A stretch of 64,000 nt of DNA. It comes from Amorphophallus konjac. Its lineage: Eukaryota; Streptophyta; Magnoliopsida; Alismatales; Araceae. The translations under genes and the position numbers were made by a program. Position 1 is the first letter of the stretch. Every line of letters starts with the position of its first letter. A model generated the notes under the pieces. The model saw nothing but the letters and a program-made list of their open reading frames with translations, did not search any database and was not told where the DNA came from. This document shows positions 12,058 to 23,349 of the stretch, one piece after another. The DNA is taken from positions 226,843,643-226,907,642 of the forward strand of contig CM040128.1 of NCBI GenBank assembly GCA_022559845.1, given 5' to 3'.

Positions 12058-13441
12058 CATATATACATGTCATGCCCTATTTTCACACAATAAAAACACG
12101 TGGGTCTTCTCCTACCAAAATCTTTCCTTTTTTCAATTTTTCAATTTCAATGACAAAATTCTCATTCTTCTCTTTCAAGTTTTCTTTCTCTTTTTCACAT
12201 TCACTCAGTTGAACATGTAATTTTTCAAACTCTTTGTTCAAGAGGTCATGCTTTTCTTGGATTTCATCTTTCAGCTTAAATGCATTTTTCTTCTCTATAT
12301 CTAAGCATGATATCTCCTCTTCAAACAAAGACAACTTGGTTTCCAAAGCATCATTAACATTTTTCAGATTTTTAATTTGCATTTCAAGCAAATTGCACTT
12401 TCCACAAGAATTAGATGAGTGAACAATTTCATGGATCTTTTTCTTTAATGTCCTATTTTCATTTTTCATTCTTCTATATTTCTCATCTAACTCTTCATAA
12501 GTAAGTTCCCACTGTTCATTTGAAATGGCCTCAGTGTCAGAAGTTACCTGTTCACTGTCGCTATTGGCCATCAGACACATTGTCTTCACGAGTTCTTCAA
12601 TGTCCTGCTCCTCATCATCGGTCGTGGGCTCATCTTCATCTTCATCGCTCCATGTTGCCTTCATGGCTTTTGGCTTCTTGCGCTTGACGACCTTGCCTTT
12701 CTTCTTTTGGAGCTCGGGACATTCTCCTCGCATGTGCCCCGCTTTCTTGCATTCATAACAAATGATTTAGGCGGCCTTAGATGGTTCATTTCTTTGTCTT
12801 GGCTACCTCTTCCCTTTCCTGAACTTCCCGCCAAACCTTCTTCTTTGGCGCAGGAATTGTCTCACCTTCCTTGTCAGCATAGCAACTTCTTCATCGTCGG
12901 TGGTTCCCAATGATTCCTCTTGGCTCGAGACACTCTCCGGGAGTACTTTCAAGGTGATTGGCCTTTTCTTCTTCGGATCCTCTTCCGTCCTTTTGATATC
13001 CATGAGTCGCGTGAACATCTGGGAGATATCTTCTTCATCTTTCATTCTAAATAGCTCGTAGTCACGGGTCAGCATATTCGCCTTTGTCTCCTTGACTTCT
13101 GTGGTACCTTCATAGATAAGCTTGAGATTGTCCCACATTTCCTTGGTGCTACTGCACATGGAGACACGAGCATACTCGTTAGGGTGAATAGCACACTGAA
13201 TTATATTCAAAGCATTAAAATTCACAGTGGCTTTCTTTATAGCATCATCATCCCACATATCCTCATCGGGGTGCATGGCATGCGGACCATTCCTTATAAC
13301 AGTCCATATTTCATGACTTTGCGCTCTAAGAAATACGGTCATCCTATTCTTCCAGTATGGGTAATTACTCCCATCGAAGAAGGGTGGCCGTTGAATAGAA
13401 TGCCCTTCGGGCATCATCCCCTTGTTGAGGTTGTTGGCCAT
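12058..13441 (-). pseudogene. Copia gag (inner element), two stops and a frameshift
   Basis: Translation starts at ATG 13441, 50-70 nt inside the primer-binding site. Residues 1-212 contain the UBN2-type gag fold: PPFFDGSNYPYWKNRM, ALNIIQCAIHPNEY and MWDNLKLIYEGT. Two in-frame stops (TAG at 12805-12803 and a TAA about 33 bases further on) interrupt the link to a CX2CX4HX4C knuckle (CYECKKAGHMRGEC). The frame then continues to 12083 with an acidic stretch and a predicted coiled coil rich in Lys, Glu and Leu. After a frameshift near 12115 a second knuckle, CFYCVKIGHDMYIC, follows. Gag would form the virus-like particle. Confidence 0.9.
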
Positions 13442-13490
13442 TCCTAACAGATCACTCTAAAACTGCTAGGTTTTCTAAAAAGCAGAGCCG

Positions 13491-13505
13491 AGGCTCTGAT
13501 ACCAA
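13491..13505 (-). promoter_or_regulatory. Primer-binding site, initiator Met tRNA type
   Basis: The minus strand reads TGGTATCAGAGCCTC one or two bases inside the 5' LTR. This is the standard plant copia site matching the 3' end of initiator methionine tRNA. Confidence 0.93.
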
Positions 13506-13506
13506 T

Positions 13507-15483
13507 TGTTGGCCCGGTTAGGAGGCAATTGAGAGGGGGGTGAATTGATTGCCCACCCTTTCTGCAAATATAAATACCACCCAAACAGACCACAGATATG
13601 TAGAATAAATCTAGGACAGAGGCTTGATAAAAATGAATGAAATTAAATCAAGCAAGCTCTCACAACTCCCCAGTGCAAAGATATACTCACTCGGACAACT
13701 GTATATGGATGGACAGTTGAGTACACTCACGTCTCACCATCTCACACTAGTATAGCGAACGGAAAAATTGATAACAACAACCACCAGACAAGCAAACCAC
13801 GGCACAGTATTTTTAGGTGGTTCGGACACACCGAGTGCCGTCCTACGTCCACCACTCTCACCTCGAGAGGATTTCACTATAAACACTGCTCGACGGCAGC
13901 AACCACACACACACGGGCTCGATGGCCCACACACGTGGGTTCTCGCACGACGACGAGACAACCCACACATACTCGGAGCAAGCTCCGAAAATGTCTAGAT
14001 AGAGAAATAGTATGAAAGGAAATACAAGCCCAAATATGAGATGAACGTTCTAAGCACAAGATGACTAAGAAGATTATGAAATAATATGAATCTTCCCCTA
14101 TATCCTTCAACCAAAATTGGAGATATATGAAGTGTGGCTTAGAATGAAGAAACCGAGAGAAGAAGGAGTCGATATTTGAAGCTTCAGGCGCCCAAAACAA
14201 GCATGAAGAGGACGCAGCCGCTGCCTCTCGATCTCTCAGCTCGAGCTCGTGAGGGGACGTCTCTGGCGTTCCTTCCCTTCTCCAGCAGAGCACACACCTT
14301 TCTTCTCCTGCAAGAACAAGATGAACACGTTAAAGCTCAAGGGATGGTTCGATCGGAAGAAAGGGGGCGGCTATATACAAGGGGATTTGATCCCCCAAAA
14401 GACATAAAAGCCCACTCTAAACCCCTTTTATAACACATACAAAGTGCAAGGGTCGCCCTAAGGCTATTAGGGTCAAAAGCCAAGACATTTGGATCCTCCA
14501 TTAAAGGGTTCGAAATAGATCCGAAAAACCCGTAAGAACGTTCAGAAAAAATGTCGACCCATGGGGTCGACTCTTTTTCCTGAAGGTTCTGCCAGAACAT
14601 ATATAAAAGAAAAACTGCGACACGAGTGTCGACCCATGGGGTCGACACTTCTTACGAAGTGTTCTGACCTGTGAAAAGAATAAAACATTCGTGATGAAAA
14701 GTGTCGACTCACGAGGTCGACACTTTTTCACGAACATTCTATTTTTATAGAATTGAACATACTTACCTGAAAGTGTCGACCTTCAGGGTCGACACTTTTT
14801 CACGAGAGTTCTGCCTTAGCAAAACAGCAGACTCCTGGTGAAAGTGTCGACCCTGTAGGTCGACACTTTCTGCCAGCGTCCTATATTTCAACGCAAGGCA
14901 GAGACTCCACAAATAAGTGTCGACCCCTGAGGTCGACACTTTTACTGACAACATCAAAACTTCAGTAAATGGAATTGAAACCTTCATTAATCATAGACAT
15001 GTATCACAATTGATCAAAGGAGTTCATACAACTCAGATAAACATGGTTAAGCATGGATTTTTACCCGGATCATTCCATTCAAACAAGATCCAAATAGTCA
15101 AGTATTCATACCTTGGCCTTGAGAGATTGAGTGAAAAATTCCACAAGTAACATGCATTCAATTTGGCATTCAACTCAACAACTCAGTTTAACAAATGAGA
15201 TTCTTCCACATTTACCACATACTGAATTCCACATTAAAAGTATTCAGTTGATTTCTGAAAAAATCAATTGACTTATGTCCATCATTTGAGTTCAATCAAC
15301 ATTCAATATGATCAACTGTTATCAAATTTGAGCATTTTGGTTGGTATTGACAAATCAATCATTCAATTCTGAAATTCAACAACCTCATCATTCATCAAAT
15401 ATGTATTTCAATGTGAATCAACCACATTGAGAACTCATGACATTTCATACATGATCTGCATCAAAATAGTCCGGGGCACAACA
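13507..15483 (-). repeat. 5' LTR of inner Sirevirus-like element
   Basis: It matches the LTR at 5246-7234 from TGTTGGCCCGG to GGGGCACAACA. A minus-strand box GTATATAG lies near 14371-14378 and could be the promoter TATA element, leaving roughly 0.85 kb of transcribed LTR. The six-palindrome array is at 14549-14943. Confidence 0.93.
14549..14943. repeat. Six-unit palindrome array, 5' LTR copy
   Basis: The units and spacing match 6301-6693. Arms TGTCGACC and GGTCGACA are better conserved between the two LTRs than the variable centres. On the minus strand the array lies upstream of the TATA-like box, a plausible enhancer position. Confidence 0.9.
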
Positions 15484-15488
15484 TAATC
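15484..15488. other. Right target-site duplication TAATC
   Basis: It is identical to 5241-5245 and directly follows the CA end of the 5' LTR. Confidence 0.93.
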
Positions 15489-16335
15489 CCTCTGCCTAGA
15501 TAAGTACATGTAGCCAGTTTCAAAATTTAAACTACATTGCATTCCTATCACAGATGAACCCAAATGAGTGGAAGAAGCTATCCACGATGAATTTTTGGCT
15601 ATGGTCATAAAGGAGGAATTGAACCTATTTCAATGCAATGAAGTTTGATCCTTGGTTCCTATACTATCAAACCACCCTATTATAGGTACCAAATAGATTT
15701 TTAGGAATAAAATAGATGAAACATGAGCTGTAGTAAGGAACAAGGATAGACTAGTTGCTCAAGACTATTTCAAAGAAGAGGGAATAGACTATAAGGAGAC
15801 CTTTGCTCCTGTAACCAGATTGGAAGCAGTTAGAATTCTTCTGGCATTTGCCACATCTATCTCCTTCAAGTTGTATTAGATGGATCTAAAGAGTGCCTTC
15901 CTTAATAGATTTATTAAGAAGGACATCTATGTAGAACAACCACCCGGGTTTGAAGATCCTAAGGCCCCTGACCATGTATATAAGCTCACTAATGTCCTAT
16001 ACAGACTGAAATAGGCTCCACATGCTTGGTGTGAGCGGTTAAGTCAGTTTCTACTAGATCACTGCTATACAAGAGGACAAGTTGATAAAACCTTGTTCAT
16101 CTTGGTTAAAAATGGCGTCATGCTAGTGGCACAAGTATATGTTGGTGATATTATATTATGTGCTACTAACCCTTCAATGTGCAAGAATTTTGAGACTTTA
16201 ATGAAGGGTGAGTTTGAGATAAGCATGATGGGGGAGCTGAACTTCTTCCGTGGACTACAAGTAAAGTAGACAAATGAGGGCATCTTCATCAGTCAGACCA
16301 AGTACACCAATAAGATGCTAAAGAATATGGAATGA
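15489..16335 (+). pseudogene. Copia reverse transcriptase (outer element)
   Basis: A plus-strand frame with many stops carries the RT motif series [46 protein letters not shown] and GELNFFRGLQVK. The first catalytic Asp (MDLKSAF) is kept, but the YVDD box reads YVGD. At least five in-frame TAG or TAA codons interrupt it, several at positions where Gln or Trp is usual. It resumes the pol gene that was cut at 5245. Confidence 0.88.
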
Positions 16336-17079
16336 ACAAATGCAAAGTAGCAACAACACTAATGGCTTCCTCTACCAAGGTAAACTCAGATGACAAAAGG
16401 TAAGGAGGTAGAGGAAAAATTTTATATAGGTATGATCAGATCCCTCCTTTACCTTACTGCGAGTAGGCCTAATATTTTAGTTAGTGTATGCATGTATGTT
16501 AGGTATCAGGCAAAACCTAAATAATCATATCTAACCCCAGTAAAACACATATTTAAATATTTAAATGGAACAACTGATCTGGGTTTATGGTATCCATGTG
16601 GGAATGAGTTCAATGTAATTGCATACTTAGATACTGATTATACAAGTTGTAAAATTGATAGAAAAAGTACCAGTAGAACCTGACAGCTCTTTGGCGGGTG
16701 TCTAGTCTCATGGTCCTCAAGGAAACAAAATTCTGTTGCACTGTCAACTGTCGAGGTAGAGTATGTAAGCACTGGTAGTTGCTGTGCACCGGTACTTTTG
16801 ATCAAACATCAACTATGTGATTATAGATTTGAGATCAAAAGGATTCTCACATATTGTGATAACACTAGTGCCAATAATTTTATTAAAAATCTAGTTCAAC
16901 ACTCTAGAACCAATTATATGGAAGTAAGGCATCATTTCATTAGAGATTATTTAGCAAAAGAGAACATAGATCTTAAATTTATAGATACTAACCATCAACT
17001 ATCAGATATATTTATGAAACCTTTAGTTGAGGATAGGTTCTCCACCATAAGACGTGAACTTGGCATGTGTAGCGGTTGA
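16336..17079 (+). pseudogene. Copia RNase H (outer element)
   Basis: SLLYLTASRPNI, YLNGTTDLGLWYP, CKIDRKSTS, CDNTSANN, RTNYMEVRHHFIRD and LSDIFMKPL identify the copia RNase H domain. The final 93 codons (16798-17079) are open. Upstream stops and several substitutions, such as AYLDTDY for the usual FTDADY series, mark decay. The stop at 17077-17079 is probably the original end of pol. Confidence 0.9.
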
Positions 17080-17759
17080 GATCATTCATAGGTGGATATC
17101 ATAATCTCCTAAATAAACTAAACATAAACAATTATGTGTCTTACCATGTTTAATTGATTATTCTTGAGGGCATTGAATAATGATAAACATATTATTGTCA
17201 TCACAATATGATAATAATAAAAAAATGTGGCCTACACGTACTGTAAACATAACTTGAAAAGTATTTATCAGTCAAATGGGGTCAAATTTGTGAATTGATT
17301 GACTATATTAGGATTAACCCAACAAGGTGAAAGGCACGGCCTTAAGGAGATAAAGGACAAAAAGTCATTTACCTCCGTCATTTTGCCTTACATGAAATTC
17401 AAATGAAATTTATGTGAAATGATGGTGAAATTAAATTCACTTCTATAGGAAGCCGATTATATCATAGAAAATATTATATATATATATATATATATATAAC
17501 CGTTTCTTTCTCTCCAAAAAACCGTTGGCTTCTATATTTCCCACCTAAACTATACCATCGGGAGACGTCAGATCACCTTTACTACGCTAGCAGACAAAGA
17601 TGTACGATCTCAACCGTTAGAATGTGAACTGATGTGAAAATTGAATTAAAATCACAAAATGTGAAAGGTATAAAAGATATTAAAATATATTTCTATAAAA
17701 TGGGGAAATCCACTTAAACACCTCCTCTCCCAAAACATATCTCCTTCTCTTCATCGTCC
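17080..17759. other. Non-coding stretch after pol, with a TA microsatellite
   Basis: A run of about twelve TA units lies at 17475-17498. The rest is AT-rich and shows no gene. It is probably untranslated outer-element sequence. Confidence 0.5.
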
Positions 17760-19020
17760 CACTTGTAAACCCTCGAATGATTCTCCTCTCATCCTTCTAG
17801 TCTATGGATCAAGAAAGAAGATTCAATTTTTGCCTTCTTGAGCATCTCCCCTTCCTCCCTCGACACTCTCCGTGCCTTTAGAATCAAGGATAATGAGAGA
17901 GCTGCCACAGTTGGACAAGTAACCCGAGGGTTCGTGGCAAAGGAAGCCAGGGTGAAGTATGAAAGAGCAATTAAGCTGGCACCAGGGAGAAAAATAGATA
18001 TTCGAGGTCGACTTAGGTTAACCAGATTTTGGGAGGTTTTGATGATGGGGTTAAAGCCTAGCAAGGTACTGAGCAGAAAGGCTAGAAACGATATTAGCAG
18101 AGAGCCAGTAAAGACATGGACATGTCAGGTATGGAAAGATGAATTCACTCTCAGATGAAATAAAAGAGAAATTCAATGTTTTGGAGGGAGAAATGCTAAG
18201 AAAGATGGGAGTCCATGGAGCATGAGATTGCTGGGTTGAAGAAAAAAGAAGTTCCTCAGTTTGAATATGAACATATTGCCTCTCTAGTTGCACTACAGTT
18301 TGAGGACACAAAGTGCCAACTCCTCTAGGTCCATCTGGGTCGACACCGTCAGTGCCCGCAACACCATAGGAAGCACCGGCTAAGCCTATAGAAAGGGCAG
18401 AGAACCCAAAGAAGAAGAAGAAGAAAATAAATAGAAAGGCAACTAATTAATCAAGTACGACGGGTTACTCTGTGTAGCACTGAAAAAGGAAGGAAAACCT
18501 TTAATTTAAGACATGGGTCTGGTACAACAAGGCAGAAGAGCGATATGGTAAACCCCAAATTAGCCTTGATAAATTCCTCAAGAAATACAAAGATTCAAGC
18601 CTTGTAATTGAGGAACCAGTTCTTAGGGTGCCAAAACCAGAATTAGCTGCTAAAGCCTCGCTGGGATCCAACAGAATATATAATCAGTAGTACAAGAAGT
18701 TGCAGCACAAAAAGAAATTGTCACAGAATCTGCTGTTCCTAAAGAACAACAAAGGGACCAAGATGTTATGGTTCCTCTTCGTGAGCTGTATCGAAAAAGG
18801 AAACAATCCAAAAAATCAACACCAGCTCCCAAGAAAATTAAAGAAGGGCCCCCCTGCTAGACATTCCAGAAGGAACAGACTCCTGCTAGAGCTGAAGAAG
18901 AAACAGGAGGAGGAGCATCTGTTCAGGGGGAGATATCTTCTTTACCGAGAGAAGCATCTATCTATACGTATGTATCCTCTAAATCCTCCACTACCCCCTC
19001 GACACTAAAGCATTGTACCT
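17760..19020 (+). pseudogene. Possible envelope-like third ORF relic of Sirevirus
   Basis: Broken plus-strand frames here are rich in Lys, Glu, Pro and Ser, for example LRELYRKRKQSKKSTP near 18780-18830. Sireviruses often carry an extra ORF between pol and the 3' LTR, and the position fits. No transmembrane segment or intact frame was found, and I recognise no domain. The assignment rests on position and composition only. Confidence 0.35.
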
Positions 19021-19109
19021 CACACTTGTAATTAGATATATTATATAATTCCAATTCTATCTTCTGTGTCTTTTGTGCTTGCATGATTGGTAACCAAGTT
19101 ACAAGTTGT

Positions 19110-19400
19110 TTGGCTCAGGGGGAGACAGTACAGGGAAAAACAAAAATGGGAGATATTGCGGGTAAGTATCAGAGGGGGCGTATAAAATTTGATAGTTATT
19201 TCTGCAACTAGTTGGCACTCTTTCTCCCCCGTCTCTATATTCCTTTTACGGGGAGATATTCTCATCTGTATACTCACTGTCTACTCATCTTTTTTGGCTC
19301 TGACAAAAAACGGGGGAGTAACAAACATATTAATGTGTTTTGGACAGGGAGAGTAAAGTTTAGAAATACATCTCATGTTCGGGGGAAGAATACATGGCCA
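19110..19400 (+). promoter_or_regulatory. Cluster of polypurine tracts (outer element)
   Basis: CAGGGGGAGAC near 19117, ACAAAAAACGGGGGAGTAAC near 19303 and TTCGGGGGAAG near 19379 resemble the repeated Sirevirus polypurine tracts. The 3' LTR expected just downstream is not recognisable. Confidence 0.5.
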
Positions 19401-19584
19401 AGGGGGGAAACATATCAAATGAAAGAAAAATTAAAAAACATATTAATATATCTTCAAACCCCAGCAGATTTGCCAACTACCGAAGAGTTGAACAATTTTC
19501 AAGAAATTTTAAGGACAAATCTTTCAAAAATTTTAATTTATTTTATCATAACCAAAAAAAGAGAGATTATTAAAATATATATCT

Positions 19585-20325
19585 TTTTCATAAAATTTAT
19601 TATTTTAAATTATGATAAAAATAATTAATTAATTATCTCAATAATTACGATTACATATATGGGATAATAACTACTTAATATCGCCAAAGTAAAAAGTTTC
19701 AATAAAAAGGTGAAAGGAATAAAAGAAAGGCGAAGGTGACCTATTCAGCTTAACTTCTTTAAAAGGCTTAAACTCTGAAAAGGTGAAGTATTCACCTTGG
19801 TGAGATATTTGCCTTAGCATCCACCTTATCGCTAAACGACAAAAAATCCTGTGACGGAGCATTCAGCGTTGCACCTTAATAAGGTGAAGCGGCGATTCCG
19901 CATCAACAAAAAAAGATAAAATAAGCTCAAGTAAGGTGGATCATTCGCCTTAGCCGAAGTTTCCTCCTTACGACAAATCGACAAAATCATTGACAAGACG
20001 ATGTACCCTCGAAGGCAAAGCATTCACCTTAGCTGAAGCTTCCGCCTTATCACATAACGACAAAATCTTTGACAAAGAGAAGCATTCACATTAGGTCTCC
20101 AGAAGGTTAAGTATTGACCTTTGCACGATGGAAAGGTGATGTAATCGTCTTAGCTAAAGCTCTTCGCAACAACACAAAATGACAAAATTCTGGTAGGCGA
20201 AGCATTCAACTTCGCAGAGTGAAAAGCAAAGTATTCACCACAGCAAAAGCATTCACCACAGCAAAAGCATTCACCTTAGCACCCCGATAAGACGAATCTA
20301 TTTCACCTCTGAAGAAAATAATAAA
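19585..20325. repeat. R1 dispersed repeat, copy 2
   Basis: It aligns in the same orientation with 700-1445 over nearly its whole length, with more decayed palindromes: GGCGAA is often GGTGAA, and TTCGCC often TTCACC. The duplicated phrase GCAAAAGCATTCACC near 20235-20275 is a small local expansion. R1 is not an LTR of the intervening element: it lacks TG...CA ends and the pair is not bounded by a duplication. Confidence 0.7.
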
Positions 20326-21206
20326 ATGCAGGAATAGGGATGACCAAAATTCGTCCCTATTGCATTCCAAATCCGTCCCTAAAGAGATTTGGGACAAATT
20401 TAGGACAGATAATGGCCGTCCGATATTTCTCGTCGTTAATTTGGGGCGAAAATTTTTTCCGTCTCAAATCCGTCCTAAATTAGTGACAGAAATAATTCTA
20501 TCTTAAATCCGTAATAAAAATAGCATTTAAAAAAAATCGAGATGTATTTTAAAATCTGTCCTTATAATTTGCAACGTATTTAAAAAATCATCTTAAATTT
20601 TGTCCCAAATTGGAAAAATATTTTTTAATAATAAAAAATATTTTGGATAAAAATTAAAATTTGTCCCTGATTTGACCCTAAATTTTGGGATGAAATTAAA
20701 AACCATAGCAAATTTCATCCTAAATTAGCCCATTTTTTAAAAAAATATAAAAACATAATATTTTGTTACTCAATTGAAAATATACCCCTAAAATTTACAA
20801 CGGAATTTAAAATCCGTCCCTAAAATTTGGGCTAGAATTAAAAACCATCGTAAATACATCTCAAATTGGCCAAATAATTTTTTAAAAAATTAAAAAAACT
20901 AATATTTTGTGACTGAATTCAAAATCCGTCCCTAAAATCTGTGACGGAATATCAAATTCGTCTATAAATGTTTATTGTTTTTAATAAATTAAAAAATTAA
21001 ACAATACCTATTTAAATATAAAACAATACAAAACATACCCACATCACAATAACAAATAAAATAACAATCACATTTCAATAAAAATTATTTAAATCTAATA
21101 TTTTAAAATTATCAATTTATTACAATATGAAAAAAATGAAGAAATATGCCATGTCTTCATCCTCCCCATCTTGTTCGTCTCCTCCGTTGTCACTCGCAAG
21201 AGGATC
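20326..21206 (-). mobile_element. CACTA-like DNA transposon end with subterminal repeats
   Basis: 20340-20960 is packed with copies of CCGTCCCTAAA, AATTTAGGACAGA, AAATCCGTCCC and their complements. Such short subterminal motifs in both orientations are typical of En/Spm (CACTA) ends. A terminal exon on the minus strand (21206 down to 21120) precedes this region. The terminal CACTA sequence itself was not found, so the outer end near 20330 is probably lost or degraded. Confidence 0.55.
21120..21206 (-). pseudogene. Acidic last exon, possibly of a CACTA transposase gene
   Basis: The minus strand shows a good 3' splice site, a T-rich tract ending AATATAG, followed by 29 codons rich in Asp, Glu and Gly (for example GGDEQDGEDED) and a stop. 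It sits next to subterminal repeats as the last exon of a CACTA transposase gene would. The remaining exons are not in the window. The protein family is inferred from context alone. Confidence 0.35.
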
Positions 21207-21327
21207 CTATATTAAAAAAATAACATTAAATATACGTAAATAAAAAATATTTTAAAATTTAATTAAATAAATTATTTAATTTTATAAATCTAAAAAAGGA
21301 TGAAATGTACTGGACTTCTTTAATTAA
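21207..21327. other. Short AT-rich spacer
   Basis: This is AT-rich sequence between the putative exon and the satellite array, with nothing recognised. Confidence 0.5.
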
Positions 21328-23160
21328 GCCGATTAGACTAGTATTTCAGATTTTGAACCCCCCAACTGAGTTCTTTGATTTTAAACAAAGTTATAAGGGA
21401 GAATGTTGTTTTGAGCGGTGAGTTTAAACAGGTTATCTGATTTAGATTCCGTTAGCTCTCTCAGGTCACTCTCGTCACCCAAGTCTTGCTGAAACAATCA
21501 ATAAGCCGATCAGGCTGGTATTTCTCATTTTAGACTTCCCAACCCGAGTTTTATGATTTTAAACTAAGTTAGTTCAGAAAAGAGTAATTTGAGTGCTGAG
21601 CCCAAACTGGATATCCGATTTAGATTCTGTCAGCTCTCCCAAGCCACTCTCGCCACCCAGGTCATGTTTGAACAATTGACATGCCGATCAAGCCGGTATT
21701 TTAGATTTTAAGACCCCCAACGTGTGCTCCTTAGTTTGTTTTAAACTAAGTTAAAAGGAAGAATACTATTTTGAGCGCCGAGCCCAGACCGAGTATCCAA
21801 TTTGTATGCCGTCTACTCTCCCAGATCCCTCTCACCACCCAGATCGTGTTGAAATAATCAGCATACCGATCAGGCTACTATTTTAGAGTTTTGACCCCCA
21901 ACCCGAGTTCTTTGATTTTAAACTAAGTTAATTCAAAAAAGTGCAATTTGAAGGCCGAGGCCTAACTAGGTATCCGATTTAGATTCCATCCACTCTCACA
22001 AGTCATTCTCACCACCTAGATTGTGTTAGAATAATTGGCACATCAATCAGATTGATATTTCAGATTTTGGACCCCCAGCTTGAGCTCTTTGTTTTGTTTT
22101 AAACTAAATTATACGGGAGAATGTTATTTTGAGCGCCGAGCCCAAACCATGTGTCTGATTTGTATTACGTCACCTCTCCTAGGTCACTCCTACCATTTAA
22201 ATCATGTTGGAACAAATGACACAGTAATCAGGCTGGTATTTGAGATTTTAGACCCCCCAACCCGATGTCTTTGATTTTAAACTAAGTTAGTCGAAAAAGG
22301 ATAATTTGAGCGTTGAGCCCAAATCGGATAACCGATTTTGATTCCGTTAGCTCTTACAAGTCACTCTCACCACCTAGATCATATTGGAACAATTGGCACA
22401 CCGATCAGGTTGATATTTTCAAGTTTGGACCCCCAACGTATAACTTGAGCTCTTTGGTCTGTTTTAAACTAAGTTATAAGGGAGAATGCTATTTTGAGCG
22501 TCGAGCCTAAAGCAATATCCGATTTATATTACGTCAACTCTCCCAGGTCACTCTCATAACACAGGTCATGCCAGAATAATCAGTAGGCTGATCAGGCTAG
22601 TATTTCATATTTGAACCCCCAACCAGATGTCTTTGATTTTAAACCAAGTTAGTTCACAAAAGGGTAATTTGAGAGCCAAGCCCAAACTAGGTACCTGATT
22701 TAGATTCTATTAGCTCTCCCAAGTCACTCTCACCACTCTGGTCGTGTTGGAACAATTGACATGTCGATCAAGTTGGTATTTCAGATTTTGGACCCCCAAC
22801 TTGAGCTCCTTGGTTTGTTTTAATCTAAGTTATAGGGAGAATGCTATTTTGAGCGTTTAGCGCAATCCGGATATCCAATTTGTATTATGTTGTTCTCCCA
22901 GTTCACTCTCACCACCCAAATCATGTTAGAACAATTGACATGCCGATCAGATTAGTATTTCATATTTTAGACCCCACAACTCAAGTTCTTTGATTTTAAA
23001 CTAAATTCGTCCGAGAAAGGATAATTTTGAGCGCCAAGTCCAAACCGGATATCCAATTTGAATTCCGTCAGCTTTCTTAAGTCACTCTAATCACCTAGAT
23101 CGTGTTGGAACAATCAGCATGCCTATCTGGTCAATATTTAGACCTCCCAACCCAAGTTCT
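21328..23160. repeat. Satellite array, about 179-bp monomer in A/B dimers
   Basis: Taking GCCGATCAGGCTGGTATT as phase marker, monomers begin at 21328, 21505, 21683, 21865, 22042, 22223, 22400, 22588, 22763, 22942 and 23121 (partial). Spacings are 175-188 bp. Two monomer types alternate. Type A has TTGTTTTAAACTAAGTTATA then GGGAGAATGCTATTTTGAG; type B has TTTGATTTTAAACTAAGTTA then GAAAAGGGTAATTTGAG. The higher-order unit is thus about 358 bp, present five times. The first monomer looks like an A/B hybrid. No coding role is apparent. Confidence 0.92.
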
Positions 23161-23349
23161 CAATATAATATTAGTACTAAATAGCTGTATTATAACTCTA
23201 AATAGTAGTTCTATGACTCTAAATTCTGCCATGTTAGGGGGCTGTGTTGCGGTCAAGGGTGTTCCATGAGGAAAAATCCCCACTTGGGAGAGGAGGGCGG
23301 TGACGGCTTGCGTTGTAGCAACTTGAAAAAAGAAGAAGAAGATAATCTT
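23161..23349. other. Unassigned spacer
   Basis: This is a mixed sequence ending in a GAAGAAGAAGAAG run, with no feature recognised. Confidence 0.4.

Larger units (their letters stand above)
5246..15483 (-). mobile_element. Inner Sirevirus-like Ty1/copia element, complete but inactive
   Basis: The 10.2-kb element reads on the minus strand and is bounded by TG...CA LTRs and a perfect 5-bp duplication TAATC. Reading from high to low coordinates the order is 5' LTR, primer-binding site, gag, protease, integrase, RT, RNase H, a 1.6-kb non-coding tail, polypurine tract and 3' LTR. This is Ty1/copia order. LTRs of about 2 kb, a gag starting with a PPFFDGSNYPYW motif, and several polypurine tracts suggest Sirevirus. 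Both catalytic Asp positions of RT are changed and all frames carry stops, so it is not autonomous now. The LTRs still match with only a few percent difference by eye. Confidence 0.93.
2290..19584 (+). mobile_element. Outer Sirevirus-like Ty1/copia element, decayed and interrupted
   Basis: Gag zinc knuckle, protease, GAG-pre-integrase and integrase core occur in order on the plus strand up to 5138. Reverse transcriptase and RNase H resume at about 15489-17079. The break is exactly the inner element at 5246-15483, whose removal rejoins the integrase-RT linker across one TAATC. Downstream lie about 2 kb with a Lys/Pro/Glu-rich frame and several GGGGGAG polypurine tracts, as is usual in Sireviruses. 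The gag N-terminus is missing and no 3' LTR was found, so the outer limits are approximate. Confidence 0.75.

Noticed and set aside
17789..18311. Host protein gene between the outer RNase H and R1
   Set aside because: Frames are short, broken and on both strands; position and Lys/Pro/Glu-rich composition fit the Sirevirus third-ORF relic better.
700..20325. R1 pair as the LTRs of an 18.9-kb element
   Set aside because: There are no TG...CA ends, no primer site or polypurine tract beside them, and no target duplication; the outer element has its own LTR-like sequence inside.
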